The notes beneath the pieces are model-generated. The model was not told the DNA's origin, did not search any database, and worked only from the letters and a program-made list of their open reading frames with translations. A DNA stretch of 64,000 nucleotides, from positions 186,001 to 250,000 of the forward strand of contig NZ_JAHTMW010000010.1 of assembly GCF_026236535.1 (NCBI RefSeq), read 5' to 3'. The DNA comes from Streptomyces sp. SKN60. Lineage in GTDB: Bacteria; Actinomycetota; Actinomycetes; Streptomycetales; Streptomycetaceae. This document shows positions 9,062 through 15,962 of the stretch, one piece after another. Numbering within the stretch: the first letter of the stretch is position 1; every line of letters begins with the position of its first letter. A program made the position numbers and the translations under genes.

Positions 9062-9792
9062 TGCTGCAGGTGTGCCTCAACGGCAGCCGCGGGCCCGGGG
9101 AGCCGGCGGCCGTTCCGGCGGTCCCGGAGGCGCTGGCCGAGTCCGCCGCCGCGGCCGTCGCGGCGGGCGCCGAGGACGTGCATGTGCACCCGAGGACGCC
9201 GTGCGGGAGCGACACCCTCTCGCCGCGGGTGCTCGCCGAGACGCTGACCGCGATCCGCGCGGTGGTGGACGTGCCGGTGGGCGTGACGACCGGGGCGTGG
9301 GCGGAGCCCGATCCGGTGCGCCGGCTGGCCCGGGTGCGGGCCTGGACGGTGCTGCCCGACCACGCCTCCGTGAACTGGCACGAGCCGGGCGCCGAGGCCC
9401 TCGCCGCTGCCCTGCTCGACCGGGGCGTAGCCGTGGAGGCGGGCCTGTGGTCGGGCACCGACGGGCCGGCCCGTTTCCTGCGCTCCTCGCTCGCGCCCCG
9501 GGTGCTGCGGGTGCTCGCCGAGGTGACGGACCCCTCGTCGGCCCGGGCCGAGGACACCGCGCGCGCCCTGCTCGCGACCCTCGCCCGCTCGCCGCACGCC
9601 CGGCCGGTGCTGCTGCACGGCGAGAACGGCTCGGCCTGGCCGGTCCTGCGGCTGGCCCGGCGGCTCGGTCTGGACACCCGGATCGGTCTGGAGGACACCC
9701 TGCTGCTCCCGGACGGCACCCCGGCCGCCACCAACGCTCAGCTGGTGTCGGCGGCGCTCGCCGAGTCCGCCGCGGCGACCGTCTCGGCATAG
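9061..9792 (+). CDS. BKACE family (DUF849) beta-keto acid cleavage enzyme, short form
   Basis: Resembles the 3-keto-5-aminohexanoate cleavage enzyme superfamily, Zn-dependent enzymes that condense a beta-keto acid with acetyl-CoA. The zinc-binding HVH of VHVHPR is at residues 41-43. The segment PVGVTTGAW and the late acidic RIGLEDTLLLPDG (family Glu ligand) are present. At 243 residues it is shorter than usual members (roughly 270-310), with a compressed middle. It starts on the stop of the zinc-ribbon gene. The last 55 bases overlap the 3' end of the opposite gene (9738-10493). Substrate unknown; BKACE members use diverse keto acids. Confidence 0.82.
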   Translation: MLQVCLNGSRGPGEPAAVPAVPEALAESAAAAVAAGAEDVHVHPRTPCGSDTLSPRVLAETLTAIRAVVDVPVGVTTGAWAEPDPVRRLARVRAWTVLPDHASVNWHEPGAEALAAALLDRGVAVEAGLWSGTDGPARFLRSSLAPRVLRVLAEVTDPSSARAEDTARALLATLARSPHARPVLLHGENGSAWPVLRLARRLGLDTRIGLEDTLLLPDGTPAATNAQLVSAALAESAAATVSA

Positions 9793-10493
9793 GCGATCCA
9801 CCGCTCCTCGGGCGGCAGCGCGAGCAGCGGCACCCGGGCGTCCAGGCGGGAGGCGTGCCGGAGGAGCCAGTCCTGGACCTCGGCGAGCGGGTCGGGCGCC
9901 CAGGAGGACGTCCAGGACGAGGCGTCGTCCTGAAGCAGGTCGTCGACCCCCTCGTCCAGCCAGGCGACCAGGTGCCGCCGCGGCACCTCCTCGCCCAGGT
10001 GCGCCGCCCAGTGGTCGAGCATCGGCGTCACGGACTGGCGCATGTCGGCGCAGAGTTCGTACACGGTCCGCAGCCCGGAAGCGGGCGTCGGCGACGCCAG
10101 CGCCTCGGCCCACCACACGGAGAGGAACCCGTCGACGGCCTCGGCCTCCTCGCGGGGCCAGGCCTGCCAGCCGGTGCGGCCGAGGCCCGTGGGGAGATAT
10201 CCCGCTCCTTCGAAGCGCCCCTCCGCCGCGTAGGCGAGGAACTGCGGCAACAGGCGGCGGATCACGCCGGGATGGTCGGCGAAGTGGTCGGGTGTCTCGT
10301 GGAACATCATCCGCACCAGATCGTCGCTCATCGGCGCGCGCGGCACCGTGAGCAGCGCCAACTCCTCGGGGAAGTAGCAGCGGCCGCAGCCGCCCGGCTT
10401 CGCGGTCCGGCCGGCGAAGACCCGCTCCACGCGGCGGTGGGCGGCGGCGAGCGCCGATGACATGGCGGCGGGGGTGGTGTGGTGGTCGCTCAT
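9738..10493 (-). CDS. Conserved-looking protein of unknown function
   Basis: 251 residues, not recognised. A CGRC pair (Cys36, Cys39) lies in KPGGCGRCYFPEE, followed by FHETPDHFADHPGVIRRLLP, a Trp-rich centre (GRTGWQAWPREE, VWWAEA), and an acidic C-terminal half. No signal peptide or transmembrane segment is visible. Codon composition is normal for the window. It ends by overlapping 55 bases of the convergent BKACE gene, and its stop-side 18 residues are Ala/Ser/Asp-rich. The next gene (10648, plus strand) diverges from it. The CxxC pair could bind metal, but there is no second pair. Confidence 0.68.
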   Translation of the reverse strand: MSDHHTTPAAMSSALAAAHRRVERVFAGRTAKPGGCGRCYFPEELALLTVPRAPMSDDLVRMMFHETPDHFADHPGVIRRLLPQFLAYAAEGRFEGAGYLPTGLGRTGWQAWPREEAEAVDGFLSVWWAEALASPTPASGLRTVYELCADMRQSVTPMLDHWAAHLGEEVPRRHLVAWLDEGVDDLLQDDASSWTSSWAPDPLAEVQDWLLRHASRLDARVPLLALPPEERWIAYAETVAAADSASAADTS

Positions 10494-10647
10494 CGGGGCG
10501 TTCCTGACGGGACTCCGCCGGGTCGGCGCCCGGCGAAGAGAGGGACGCTACCAGGCAACAATCCGTTCGCCCAGGGGAATTCGGAGGCGGCACAGTGTGC
10601 GGCGATGACCACGCCACCCGATCACCCGAAACGACCGGAGTTCTGAC

Positions 10648-11721
10648 ATGTCGACGCTGCGCGTCACCGCCGAGACCTTGACCGTCCACGAGCACCCCAA
10701 CGCCGACGCGCTCGAACTCGCGCAGGTCGGTCTGTACCGCGCGGTGGTCGCCAAGGGCAGCTACCGGACCGGAGACGTGGCGCTCTACATCCCCGAACAG
10801 GCGGTGCTGCCCGCGCCGTTGGTCGACGAGCTGGGGCTGACCGGCCGGCTCGCGGGGAAGGCCTCGGACCGGGTCAAGGCGGTGCGGCTGCGCGGCGAGC
10901 TGTCGCAGGGGATCGTGTGCCGGCCGAAGGCGCTCGACGGGGTGGACCTGGAGCGGGCGGCGAAGGACGGCACGGACTTCGCGGAGCTGCTCGGGATCGT
11001 CAAGTGGGCGCCGCCGGTGCCGCCGACGATGAGCGGCGAGGTGGAGGCGGCGCCGGACCTGCTGCCCTGGGTGGACATCGAGAACCTGCACCGCTTTCCG
11101 GACATCTTCACGCCCGGCGAGCCGGTGGTCCTCACCGAGAAGCTGCACGGCACGGCCTGCCTGGTCACCTACCTCGCCGCGGAGGACCGGACGCTCGTCT
11201 CCTCCAAGGGCTTCGGGGCGAAGGGCCTCGCGCTGAAGGAGGACCCGCGCAACCTGTACTGGCGCGCGGTGCACGGCCATGGCCTGTCCGCCGTCGCGGC
11301 CCGGCTCGCGGCGCGCCTCGGGGCCTCCCGGGTCGGCCTGTTCGGCGAGGTGTACGGGGCGGGGGTTCAGGACCTGGCGTACGGGGCGAACGCCCGCGCG
11401 GAGGACGGTGTCGGCTTCGCGCTGTTCGACCTGGCGGCCGAGGTCGACGGGCAGGTGCGCTGGCTGGACCCGGCCGAGGTCCTGGAGCCGGGCGAGCTGC
11501 CCCTCGTACCGCGGCTGCACACCGGCCCGTACGACCTGGACACCGTCCTCGCGCTGGCGAGCGGCCGGGAGACGGTCTCCGGGCGCGAGCTGCATCTGCG
11601 CGAGGGCGTCGTGATCCGCCCGGTGACCGAGCGGCACAGTCCGGTGGTCGGCGGGCGCGCGATCGCGAAGGCGGTCAGCCCGGCGTATCTGACCCGCAAG
11701 GGCGGCACCGAGTACGAGTGA
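10648..11721 (+). CDS. RNA ligase, DRB0094 (Deinococcus Rnl) family
   Basis: ATP-dependent RNA end-joining enzyme family typified by the Deinococcus radiodurans ligase, which seals 3'-OH/5'-phosphate RNA ends. 357 residues. An N-terminal OB-like module (about 1-100, VTAETLTVHEHPNAD) precedes the nucleotidyltransferase domain. Motif I is KLHG with the nucleophile Lys165; GLFGEVYG is motif III; LREGVVIRP is motif IV; AIAKAVSP is motif V. All adenylylation motifs are therefore intact. No Hen1 or Pnkp partner gene is beside it; flanks are an unknown protein and soxR. Likely cytoplasmic RNA repair, perhaps of stress-broken RNA, by family inference. Confidence 0.92.
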   Translation: MSTLRVTAETLTVHEHPNADALELAQVGLYRAVVAKGSYRTGDVALYIPEQAVLPAPLVDELGLTGRLAGKASDRVKAVRLRGELSQGIVCRPKALDGVDLERAAKDGTDFAELLGIVKWAPPVPPTMSGEVEAAPDLLPWVDIENLHRFPDIFTPGEPVVLTEKLHGTACLVTYLAAEDRTLVSSKGFGAKGLALKEDPRNLYWRAVHGHGLSAVAARLAARLGASRVGLFGEVYGAGVQDLAYGANARAEDGVGFALFDLAAEVDGQVRWLDPAEVLEPGELPLVPRLHTGPYDLDTVLALASGRETVSGRELHLREGVVIRPVTERHSPVVGGRAIAKAVSPAYLTRKGGTEYE

Positions 11722-11746
11722 CGCCGTCCGACCGGCCGCACAGACC

Positions 11747-11783
11747 GAGCGGGGCCCGCCCACGGGGGTGGTGGGCCCCGCTC
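11747..11783. terminator. Bidirectional terminator, RNA ligase / soxR
   Basis: GAGCGGGGCCC and GGGCCCCGCTC form an 11-bp perfect stem, with further pairing inside the loop. It sits 26 bases after the RNA ligase stop and 28 bases from the soxR stop, between convergent genes, so it can serve both strands. Confidence 0.8.
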
Positions 11784-11810
11784 TCTCATGTCTCCCGCGC
11801 GTCCCGGCGC

Positions 11811-12275
11811 CTACGCGTCCCGGCGCTCCGGCATCAGGCGGGAGCCGGTGAGCCGCTCGCCGAAGACGTCGTCGGGGTTGGACAGGACGCAGTTCTCCAG
11901 GGACAGACAGCCGCAGCCGATGCAGTCGGTGAGATGGTCCCGGAGCCGGCCCAGCTGGGTGATCCGCTCGTCGAGCTCGGCCCGCCAGTCCGCCGAGAGC
12001 CGCGCCCAGTCGTCACGGGTCGGGGTGCGTTCCTCGGGCAGCCGGGCGAGCGCGTCGCGGACGGTGGCGAGCGGGATGCCGACCCGCTGCGCGGCCCGGA
12101 TGAAGGCGACCCGGCGCAGGATGTCCCGTCCGTAGCGGCGCTGGTTGCCGCTGGTGCGGCGGCTGCTGATCAGCCCCTTCGCCTCGTAGAAGTGGAGGGC
12201 GGAGACGGCCGCGCCGCTGCGCGCGGACAGCTGGCCGACGGTGAGTTCGTGGATCTTCTCGGGAATCTGCGGCAC
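11811..12275 (-). CDS. soxR: Redox-sensitive transcriptional activator SoxR
   Basis: MerR-family regulator that senses redox-active compounds through a [2Fe-2S] cluster. 154 residues from GTG 12275 (MPQIPEKIHELTVGQLS). The winged HTH is at about 11-50 (SALHFYEAKGLI). The dimer helix follows, then the cluster ligands Cys118-x2-Cys121-x-Cys123-x5-Cys129 (CIGCGCLSLENC), all present. In Streptomyces SoxR responds to endogenous pigments such as actinorhodin rather than driving a soxS cascade, from the literature. No soxS-like gene is present, and I see no convincing SoxR box in the 104 bases shared with the divergent MaoC gene. Confidence 0.96.
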   Translation of the reverse strand: MPQIPEKIHELTVGQLSARSGAAVSALHFYEAKGLISSRRTSGNQRRYGRDILRRVAFIRAAQRVGIPLATVRDALARLPEERTPTRDDWARLSADWRAELDERITQLGRLRDHLTDCIGCGCLSLENCVLSNPDDVFGERLTGSRLMPERRDA

Positions 12276-12324
12276 TCGTCCGAGCCTAGTCCGTTGACAC
12301 GGACCCACCCCGACCCACAACATG

Positions 12325-12340
12325 CTAAGCAGTCGCTTAG
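12325..12340. promoter_or_regulatory. TetR-type operator CTAAGC-N4-GCTTAG before MaoC
   Basis: CTAAGCAGTCGCTTAG is a perfect 6-bp inverted repeat with a 4-base centre, 39 bases upstream of the MaoC start. The same architecture recurs at 13596-13611 before the TetR gene that faces MaoC (12907-13548). This makes that TetR the probable repressor of both. Confidence 0.75.
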
Positions 12341-12378
12341 AGACGTGCGCGAGCATGGCATCAGAGAGGGAGCGGAAC

Positions 12379-12840
12379 ATGGCCGAGCCGAGGATCTTCA
12401 CCTCCGCCGAGGAACTGCGCGCCGGGGTCGGCGAGCAGCTGGGACACAGCGACTGGCTGGAGATCGAGCAGAAGCGGATCGACCAGTTCGCCGACGCCAC
12501 CGGCGACCACCAGTGGATCCACGTCGACCCGGAGCGCGCGGCCGGCGGCCCGTTCGGGAAGACCATCGCCCACGGCTATCTGACCCTGTCGCTGCTGCCC
12601 ACCCTGGTGCCGCAGATCATGCGGGTCGAGGGCATGAGGATGGGCCTCAACTACGGCACCAACAAGGTGCGGTTCCCCGCCCCGGTGCCGGTCGGCTCGC
12701 GACTGCGGGCCACCGCCGTGCTCACCGAGGTGACGGAGGCCGGCGGCGGCGTACAGGTGACGGCGACGGTGACCGTGGAGCGCGAGGGCGGCGACAAGCC
12801 GGTCTGCGTCGCGGAGTCGGTCTCGCGCTACTACTTCTGA
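12379..12840 (+). CDS. MaoC-like (R)-specific enoyl-CoA hydratase
   Basis: Hot-dog-fold hydratase that adds water to 2-enoyl-CoA, giving (R)-3-hydroxyacyl-CoA. 153 residues, the single-domain length. The hydratase-2 motif FADATGDHQWIHVD contains the catalytic pair Asp43 and His48, followed by the glycine-rich GPFGKTIAHGYLTL. ATG 12379 is chosen over in-frame upstream starts because GAGGGAGCGG precedes it. It lies in a region of acyl-CoA genes and has a perfect TetR-type operator upstream, matching one at the neighbouring TetR gene, so it is likely induced by an acyl-CoA ligand. Confidence 0.92.
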   Translation: MAEPRIFTSAEELRAGVGEQLGHSDWLEIEQKRIDQFADATGDHQWIHVDPERAAGGPFGKTIAHGYLTLSLLPTLVPQIMRVEGMRMGLNYGTNKVRFPAPVPVGSRLRATAVLTEVTEAGGGVQVTATVTVEREGGDKPVCVAESVSRYYF

Positions 12841-12910
12841 ACCGGCGGACTGCTGCCGGACCGCCGGACTGCTGCCGGACCGGCGGACTACTGCCGGACC
12901 GGCGGACTAG
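12841..12910. repeat. 19-bp tandem repeat, 3.7 copies
   Basis: Units begin at 12841, 12860, 12879 and 12898; the consensus is ACCGGCGGACTGCTGCCGG with one or two changes per copy. The array fills the whole gap between the convergent MaoC and TetR genes. Its partial last copy includes the TetR stop codon (12907-12909). CCGGC/GCCGG arms inside each unit could form small hairpins. Confidence 0.85.
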
Positions 12911-13548
12911 CCCTGCGGCGCCGGCGCCTGGGCGCCGACCATCCTGAGCACGAGGCCGGCGTAGAGCGCGCCGACCTCGTCGGCCGTGTGCCGGCCCTGG
13001 GTGTTGAACCAGCGCGAGACGTCGATGCAGAGCGACAGGATCGCGACCGCGGTGCCGGCCACGTCGGGGACGTCGAACTCCCCGGCGGCCACGCCCTCGT
13101 TGATGATCCGCCGCACGGTGGCGTCCGACTCGCGGCGCAGCGCCACGATCTCGGTGCGGTGCTCGGGGCCGAGGGCGTCGAGCTCGTACTGCACGACCCG
13201 CGCGGTGGTGTGCCGCTCGGCGTGCCAGCGGACGAAGGACCGTACGGCGTCGGCGAGCCGCTCGGCGGCGGTGCCGGGGCCGTCGGCGGCCGCCCGCAGG
13301 ATCTCCAGGGCCTTGTCGTGGCCGATCCGGCTGATCCGGTGGAGCAGCTCTTCCTTGGTCTTGTAGTGGATGTAGAGCGCGGCCGGGCTCATGCCGGCCC
13401 GGCCCGCGATGTCCCGGGTCGTGGTGGCGTGGTAGCCGCGCTCGGCGAACGCCTCGACCGCCGCGACCAGCAGGCGCCGGGCGGCCTCGGGCGTGACCTC
13501 GCCCCACGGCATGTCCTCGCCGCCGGGCGTCTCCTCCGCCACGCTCAT
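12907..13548 (-). CDS. TetR/AcrR family transcriptional regulator
   Basis: Predicted repressor of 213 residues. The HTH is at about 40-62 (TRDIAGRAGMSPAALYIHYK), followed by a ligand-binding domain with several His/Arg residues (FVRWHAERHTTARVV). It is convergent with MaoC and separated from it by a tandem repeat. The dyad at 13596-13611, 48 bases upstream of its start, matches the operator before MaoC, implying autoregulation plus control of MaoC. The location among acyl-CoA genes suggests an acyl-CoA ligand; this is inference. ATG 13548 is the assigned start; an internal ATG (MPWGEV) is also possible. Confidence 0.9.
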   Translation of the reverse strand: MSVAEETPGGEDMPWGEVTPEAARRLLVAAVEAFAERGYHATTTRDIAGRAGMSPAALYIHYKTKEELLHRISRIGHDKALEILRAAADGPGTAAERLADAVRSFVRWHAERHTTARVVQYELDALGPEHRTEIVALRRESDATVRRIINEGVAAGEFDVPDVAGTAVAILSLCIDVSRWFNTQGRHTADEVGALYAGLVLRMVGAQAPAPQG

Positions 13549-13595
13549 CGCACACTCCTCCTCGGGCCGTCAGGGACGAACACCATACAACGAAG

Positions 13596-13611
13596 CTGAG
13601 CAAGCGCTTAG
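13596..13611. promoter_or_regulatory. TetR-type operator CTGAGC-N4-GCTTAG before TetR gene
   Basis: CTGAGCAAGCGCTTAG differs from the perfect dyad at 12325-12340 at one arm position. It has the same 6-4-6 spacing and lies just upstream of the TetR start at 13548, as expected for an autoregulated repressor. Confidence 0.72.
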
Positions 13612-13633
13612 CGGTCGGCCGATTCGTCGCCGG

Positions 13634-13921
13634 TCAGAGCTTCTGGAAGGGGTCGTGCTCGGCGAGCAGCTTCTCCAGGCGGGCCTGGTCGACCCGGCTG
13701 ACGATCTGGCCCGCCTCCTGCCGGTCGCGGACGACCTTGGCGAGGGTGAAGGCGGAGGTGGTGAGGTAGAGGACGGAGATGGCGAGGAAGGCGCGCACCC
13801 AGGCGCTGGCGTCGAGCTGGTAGACGCCGATGGCCACGGCGGCCAGTGCGAGGCCGAAGGAGATGACGGCCTGCGCGTAGTAGGCGGCGGTGTTCTGCTG
13901 CTTGACCGGTGTGTCGCTCAT
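13634..13921 (-). CDS. YiaA/YiaB-type two-helix membrane protein
   Basis: Small membrane protein of 95 residues. Two hydrophobic helices are seen at about 15-35 (AQAVISFGLALAAVAIGVY) and 42-62 (WVRAFLAISVLYLTTSAFTL), then a charged cytoplasmic tail (KVVRDRQEAGQ...). This matches the YiaAB two-helix domain found in inner-membrane proteins of unknown role. The start is ATG 13921 (MSDTPVKQQNT), only 12 bases after a strong hairpin that follows the upstream acyl-CoA dehydrogenase. It may therefore have its own leaderless-like start or depend on readthrough. No clear Shine-Dalgarno is visible. Confidence 0.82.
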   Translation of the reverse strand: MSDTPVKQQNTAAYYAQAVISFGLALAAVAIGVYQLDASAWVRAFLAISVLYLTTSAFTLAKVVRDRQEAGQIVSRVDQARLEKLLAEHDPFQKL

Positions 13922-13933
13922 GCCGGACAGGAT

Positions 13934-13965
13934 CGGGCGGATGTGGCCCGCGCCACATCCGCCCG
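13934..13965 (-). terminator. Terminator after acyl-CoA dehydrogenase
   Basis: CGGGCGGATGTGG pairs perfectly with CCACATCCGCCCG (13 bp, 6-base loop). It lies 41 bases beyond the stop of the acyl-CoA dehydrogenase gene at 14007 and just before the YiaAB-type start, so it could also attenuate readthrough into that gene. Confidence 0.82.
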
Positions 13966-14006
13966 GATACTCACGCACCCCGCCCGGGTACTCAGCTTCG
14001 GCAGGC

Positions 14007-15155
14007 TCAGAAGGCGGAGACTCCGGTGAGCGCGCGTCCGATGATGAGCTTCTGGATCTGACTGGTGCCCTCGTAGAGGGTCATCACGCGGGCGTCGCGG
14101 AGCAGCTTGCCGACCGGGTACTCGTCGATGTAGCCGTAGCCGCCGAAGACCTGGAGGGCGTTGTTCGCCGAGCGGACGGCGGCCTCGGAGGCGTACAGCT
14201 TGGCCTTGGAGGCGGCGGTGGCGAAGTCCTGGCCGCGGTCGACGAGGTCGGCGACCCGCCAGGTCAGCAACCGGGCGGCGTCGACGTCCACGGCGATGTC
14301 GCTGATCAGCTCCTGGACGAGCTGGTACGAGGCGATCGGCTTGCCGAACTGCTCGCGCTCCCCGGCGTAGCGGACGGCCGCGTCGAGGGCGGCCTGCGCG
14401 ATGCCGACGCAGCCGGCGGCGACCGACATCCGGCCCTTGGCGAGGGCGGACATGGCGACGGAGAAGCCCTTGCCCTCGGGGCCGAGCAGCGCGCTCGCCG
14501 GGACGCGGACGCCCTCCAGGACGAGTTCGGCGGTGGCCTGGCCGCGCAGGCCGAGCTTGCCGTGGACGGGGCGGCGGGTGAGGCCGGGGGTGTCGGTGGG
14601 GACGAGGAAGGCGGAGACGCCGCGGTGGCCGGGGCCGCCGGTGCGGGCGAAGAGCAGCACCACGTCGGCCCAGGTGCCGTTGGTGATGAACATCTTGGTG
14701 CCGTCGATCACGTAGGTGTCGCCGTCGCGGACCGCGCGGGTGGCGAGGTTGCCGGCGTCGGAGCCGGTGCCGGGCTCGGTGAGGCCGAAGCAGCCGATGG
14801 CCTCGCCGGAGGTGAGCCGGGGCAGCCAGGCGCGCTTCTGCTCCTCGTCGCCCCAGGCGGCGACGGTCTTGGCAACCAGGCCGAGCGAGACGGAGACGAT
14901 GCCGCGGACCGAGGAGTCGCCGCGGCCCAGTTCCTCGGTGACCAGGCAGTAGGCGAGATGGTCGCCGCCGGAGCCGCCGTACTCCTCGGGGACGGTCAGA
15001 CCGAGGAAGCCGACGGCACCGAGCTTCTTCACGATGCCCCGGTCCACCTCCTCGGCGCGATCCCAGGCGACGGCGTGCGGGGCGACCTCGCGGGCGACGA
15101 AGTCCTCGGCGAGCCGGCGTACGGCCTCCTGCTCCTCGCTGAGCTCCAGATTCAT
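14007..15155 (-). CDS. Acyl-CoA dehydrogenase
   Basis: FAD enzyme of 382 residues, full classical length, oxidising acyl-CoA to enoyl-CoA with electrons passed to ETF. The N-terminal helical domain starts with LSEEQEAVRRLAEDF. The FAD/substrate segments CFGLTEPGTGSDAGN and MFITNGTWADV, the C-terminal FGGYGYIDEYPVGKLLRDARV, and the catalytic Glu in TLYEGTSQIQ are all present. This points to a short/branched-chain or butyryl-CoA-like member. It is divergent from a TetR gene (15285), and a 17-bp dyad lies between them (15241-15257). The same dyad type precedes an ALDH-ADH operon 6 kb away, suggesting shared control. Confidence 0.96.
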   Translation of the reverse strand: MNLELSEEQEAVRRLAEDFVAREVAPHAVAWDRAEEVDRGIVKKLGAVGFLGLTVPEEYGGSGGDHLAYCLVTEELGRGDSSVRGIVSVSLGLVAKTVAAWGDEEQKRAWLPRLTSGEAIGCFGLTEPGTGSDAGNLATRAVRDGDTYVIDGTKMFITNGTWADVVLLFARTGGPGHRGVSAFLVPTDTPGLTRRPVHGKLGLRGQATAELVLEGVRVPASALLGPEGKGFSVAMSALAKGRMSVAAGCVGIAQAALDAAVRYAGEREQFGKPIASYQLVQELISDIAVDVDAARLLTWRVADLVDRGQDFATAASKAKLYASEAAVRSANNALQVFGGYGYIDEYPVGKLLRDARVMTLYEGTSQIQKLIIGRALTGVSAF

Positions 15156-15240
15156 GGCGTCACCCCATCGGTCGGGTCGGGTCGGGTCCGGGCTGGGCCG
15201 GGGCCGGTCGCGGCCGGTCGCGGCCGGTCGCCCGGGATTT

Positions 15241-15257
15241 AATTACCACTGCTAGTT
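15241..15257. promoter_or_regulatory. TetR operator shared by acyl-CoA dehydrogenase and TetR
   Basis: AATTACCACTGCTAGTT is a 17-bp interrupted dyad; its complement AACTAGCAGTGGTAATT aligns with AACTAGCGCCGTTAGTT at 21570-21586. It lies in the divergent promoter region between 15155 and 15285, in unusually AT-rich sequence. The adjacent TetR is the likely binder. Confidence 0.65.
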
Positions 15258-15284
15258 TTCTTGGCCCCGCCTACTATGTGCGCC

Positions 15285-15962
15285 ATGGCCCGACCGCGCA
15301 AGCCCCTGCTCAGCCGAGACCGCATCGTCGCGACGGCGGGCACGCTCGTGGACGCCGAGGGCCTGGCCGCGCTCTCCACCCGGCGGCTCGCGGCCGAACT
15401 CGGCGTCAGCGGCCCCTCCCTCTACAACCACTTCCGCACCAAGGACGAGATCCTGGACGCGGTCGCGGACACGGTCAGCGCGAAAGTCGACCTGTCGATG
15501 TTCGCGCCGGACGACCCGCGTGACTGGCGCACCGCGCTGCACGACTGGGCGGTCTCCTACCGCGCGGCCCTGACCGACCACCCGAACCTGGTCCCCCTGC
15601 TCGCCCAGGGCCCCGGCCGCCGCCCGGCCGGCCTCAAGGTCGCGGACGCGGTCTTCGGCGCGATGGTCCGCGCCGGCTGGCCACCCGCCCAGGCCACCCG
15701 CATCGGCGCCCTGATGCGCTACTTCATCACCGGCTCCGCCCTCGGCTCCTTCGCCCGCGGCTTCGTCAACGACGAGGACGCCTACGACCCCGCCGACTAC
15801 CCTCACCTGGGACAGGCCCACCTGCTCGCGGAGCGCGGCGAACAGGTCGACGAGGGGGCGTTCGAGACGGGCCTGCGGGCGCTCCTCGACGGGCTTGCGA
15901 TGCAGTACGAGGCGGGGATACGGGGGACATGGCCGAAGCAGGACTCGACGAACGGCTCGTAG
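15285..15962 (+). CDS. TetR/AcrR family transcriptional regulator
   Basis: 225 residues. The HTH is at about 25-50 (TRRLAAELGVSGPSLYNHFRTKDEIL), followed by a TetR_C_1-like ligand domain (DWRTALHDWAVSYRAALTDHP, YFITGSALGSFARGF). ATG 15285 (MARPRKPLLSRDRIV) is chosen over an upstream TTG. It is divergent from an acyl-CoA dehydrogenase, with a dyad between them matching one before the ALDH-ADH operon at 21.5 kb. The 3' end overlaps the next gene by 34 bases. It probably represses both catabolic units and itself; the ligand is unknown. Confidence 0.9.
   Translation: MARPRKPLLSRDRIVATAGTLVDAEGLAALSTRRLAAELGVSGPSLYNHFRTKDEILDAVADTVSAKVDLSMFAPDDPRDWRTALHDWAVSYRAALTDHPNLVPLLAQGPGRRPAGLKVADAVFGAMVRAGWPPAQATRIGALMRYFITGSALGSFARGFVNDEDAYDPADYPHLGQAHLLAERGEQVDEGAFETGLRALLDGLAMQYEAGIRGTWPKQDSTNGS

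Noticed and set aside
12276..12378. SoxR box between soxR and MaoC
   Set aside because: The only good dyad there is the CTAAGC/GCTTAG type that matches the TetR site; nothing resembles a MerR-type 18-19 bp SoxR box.
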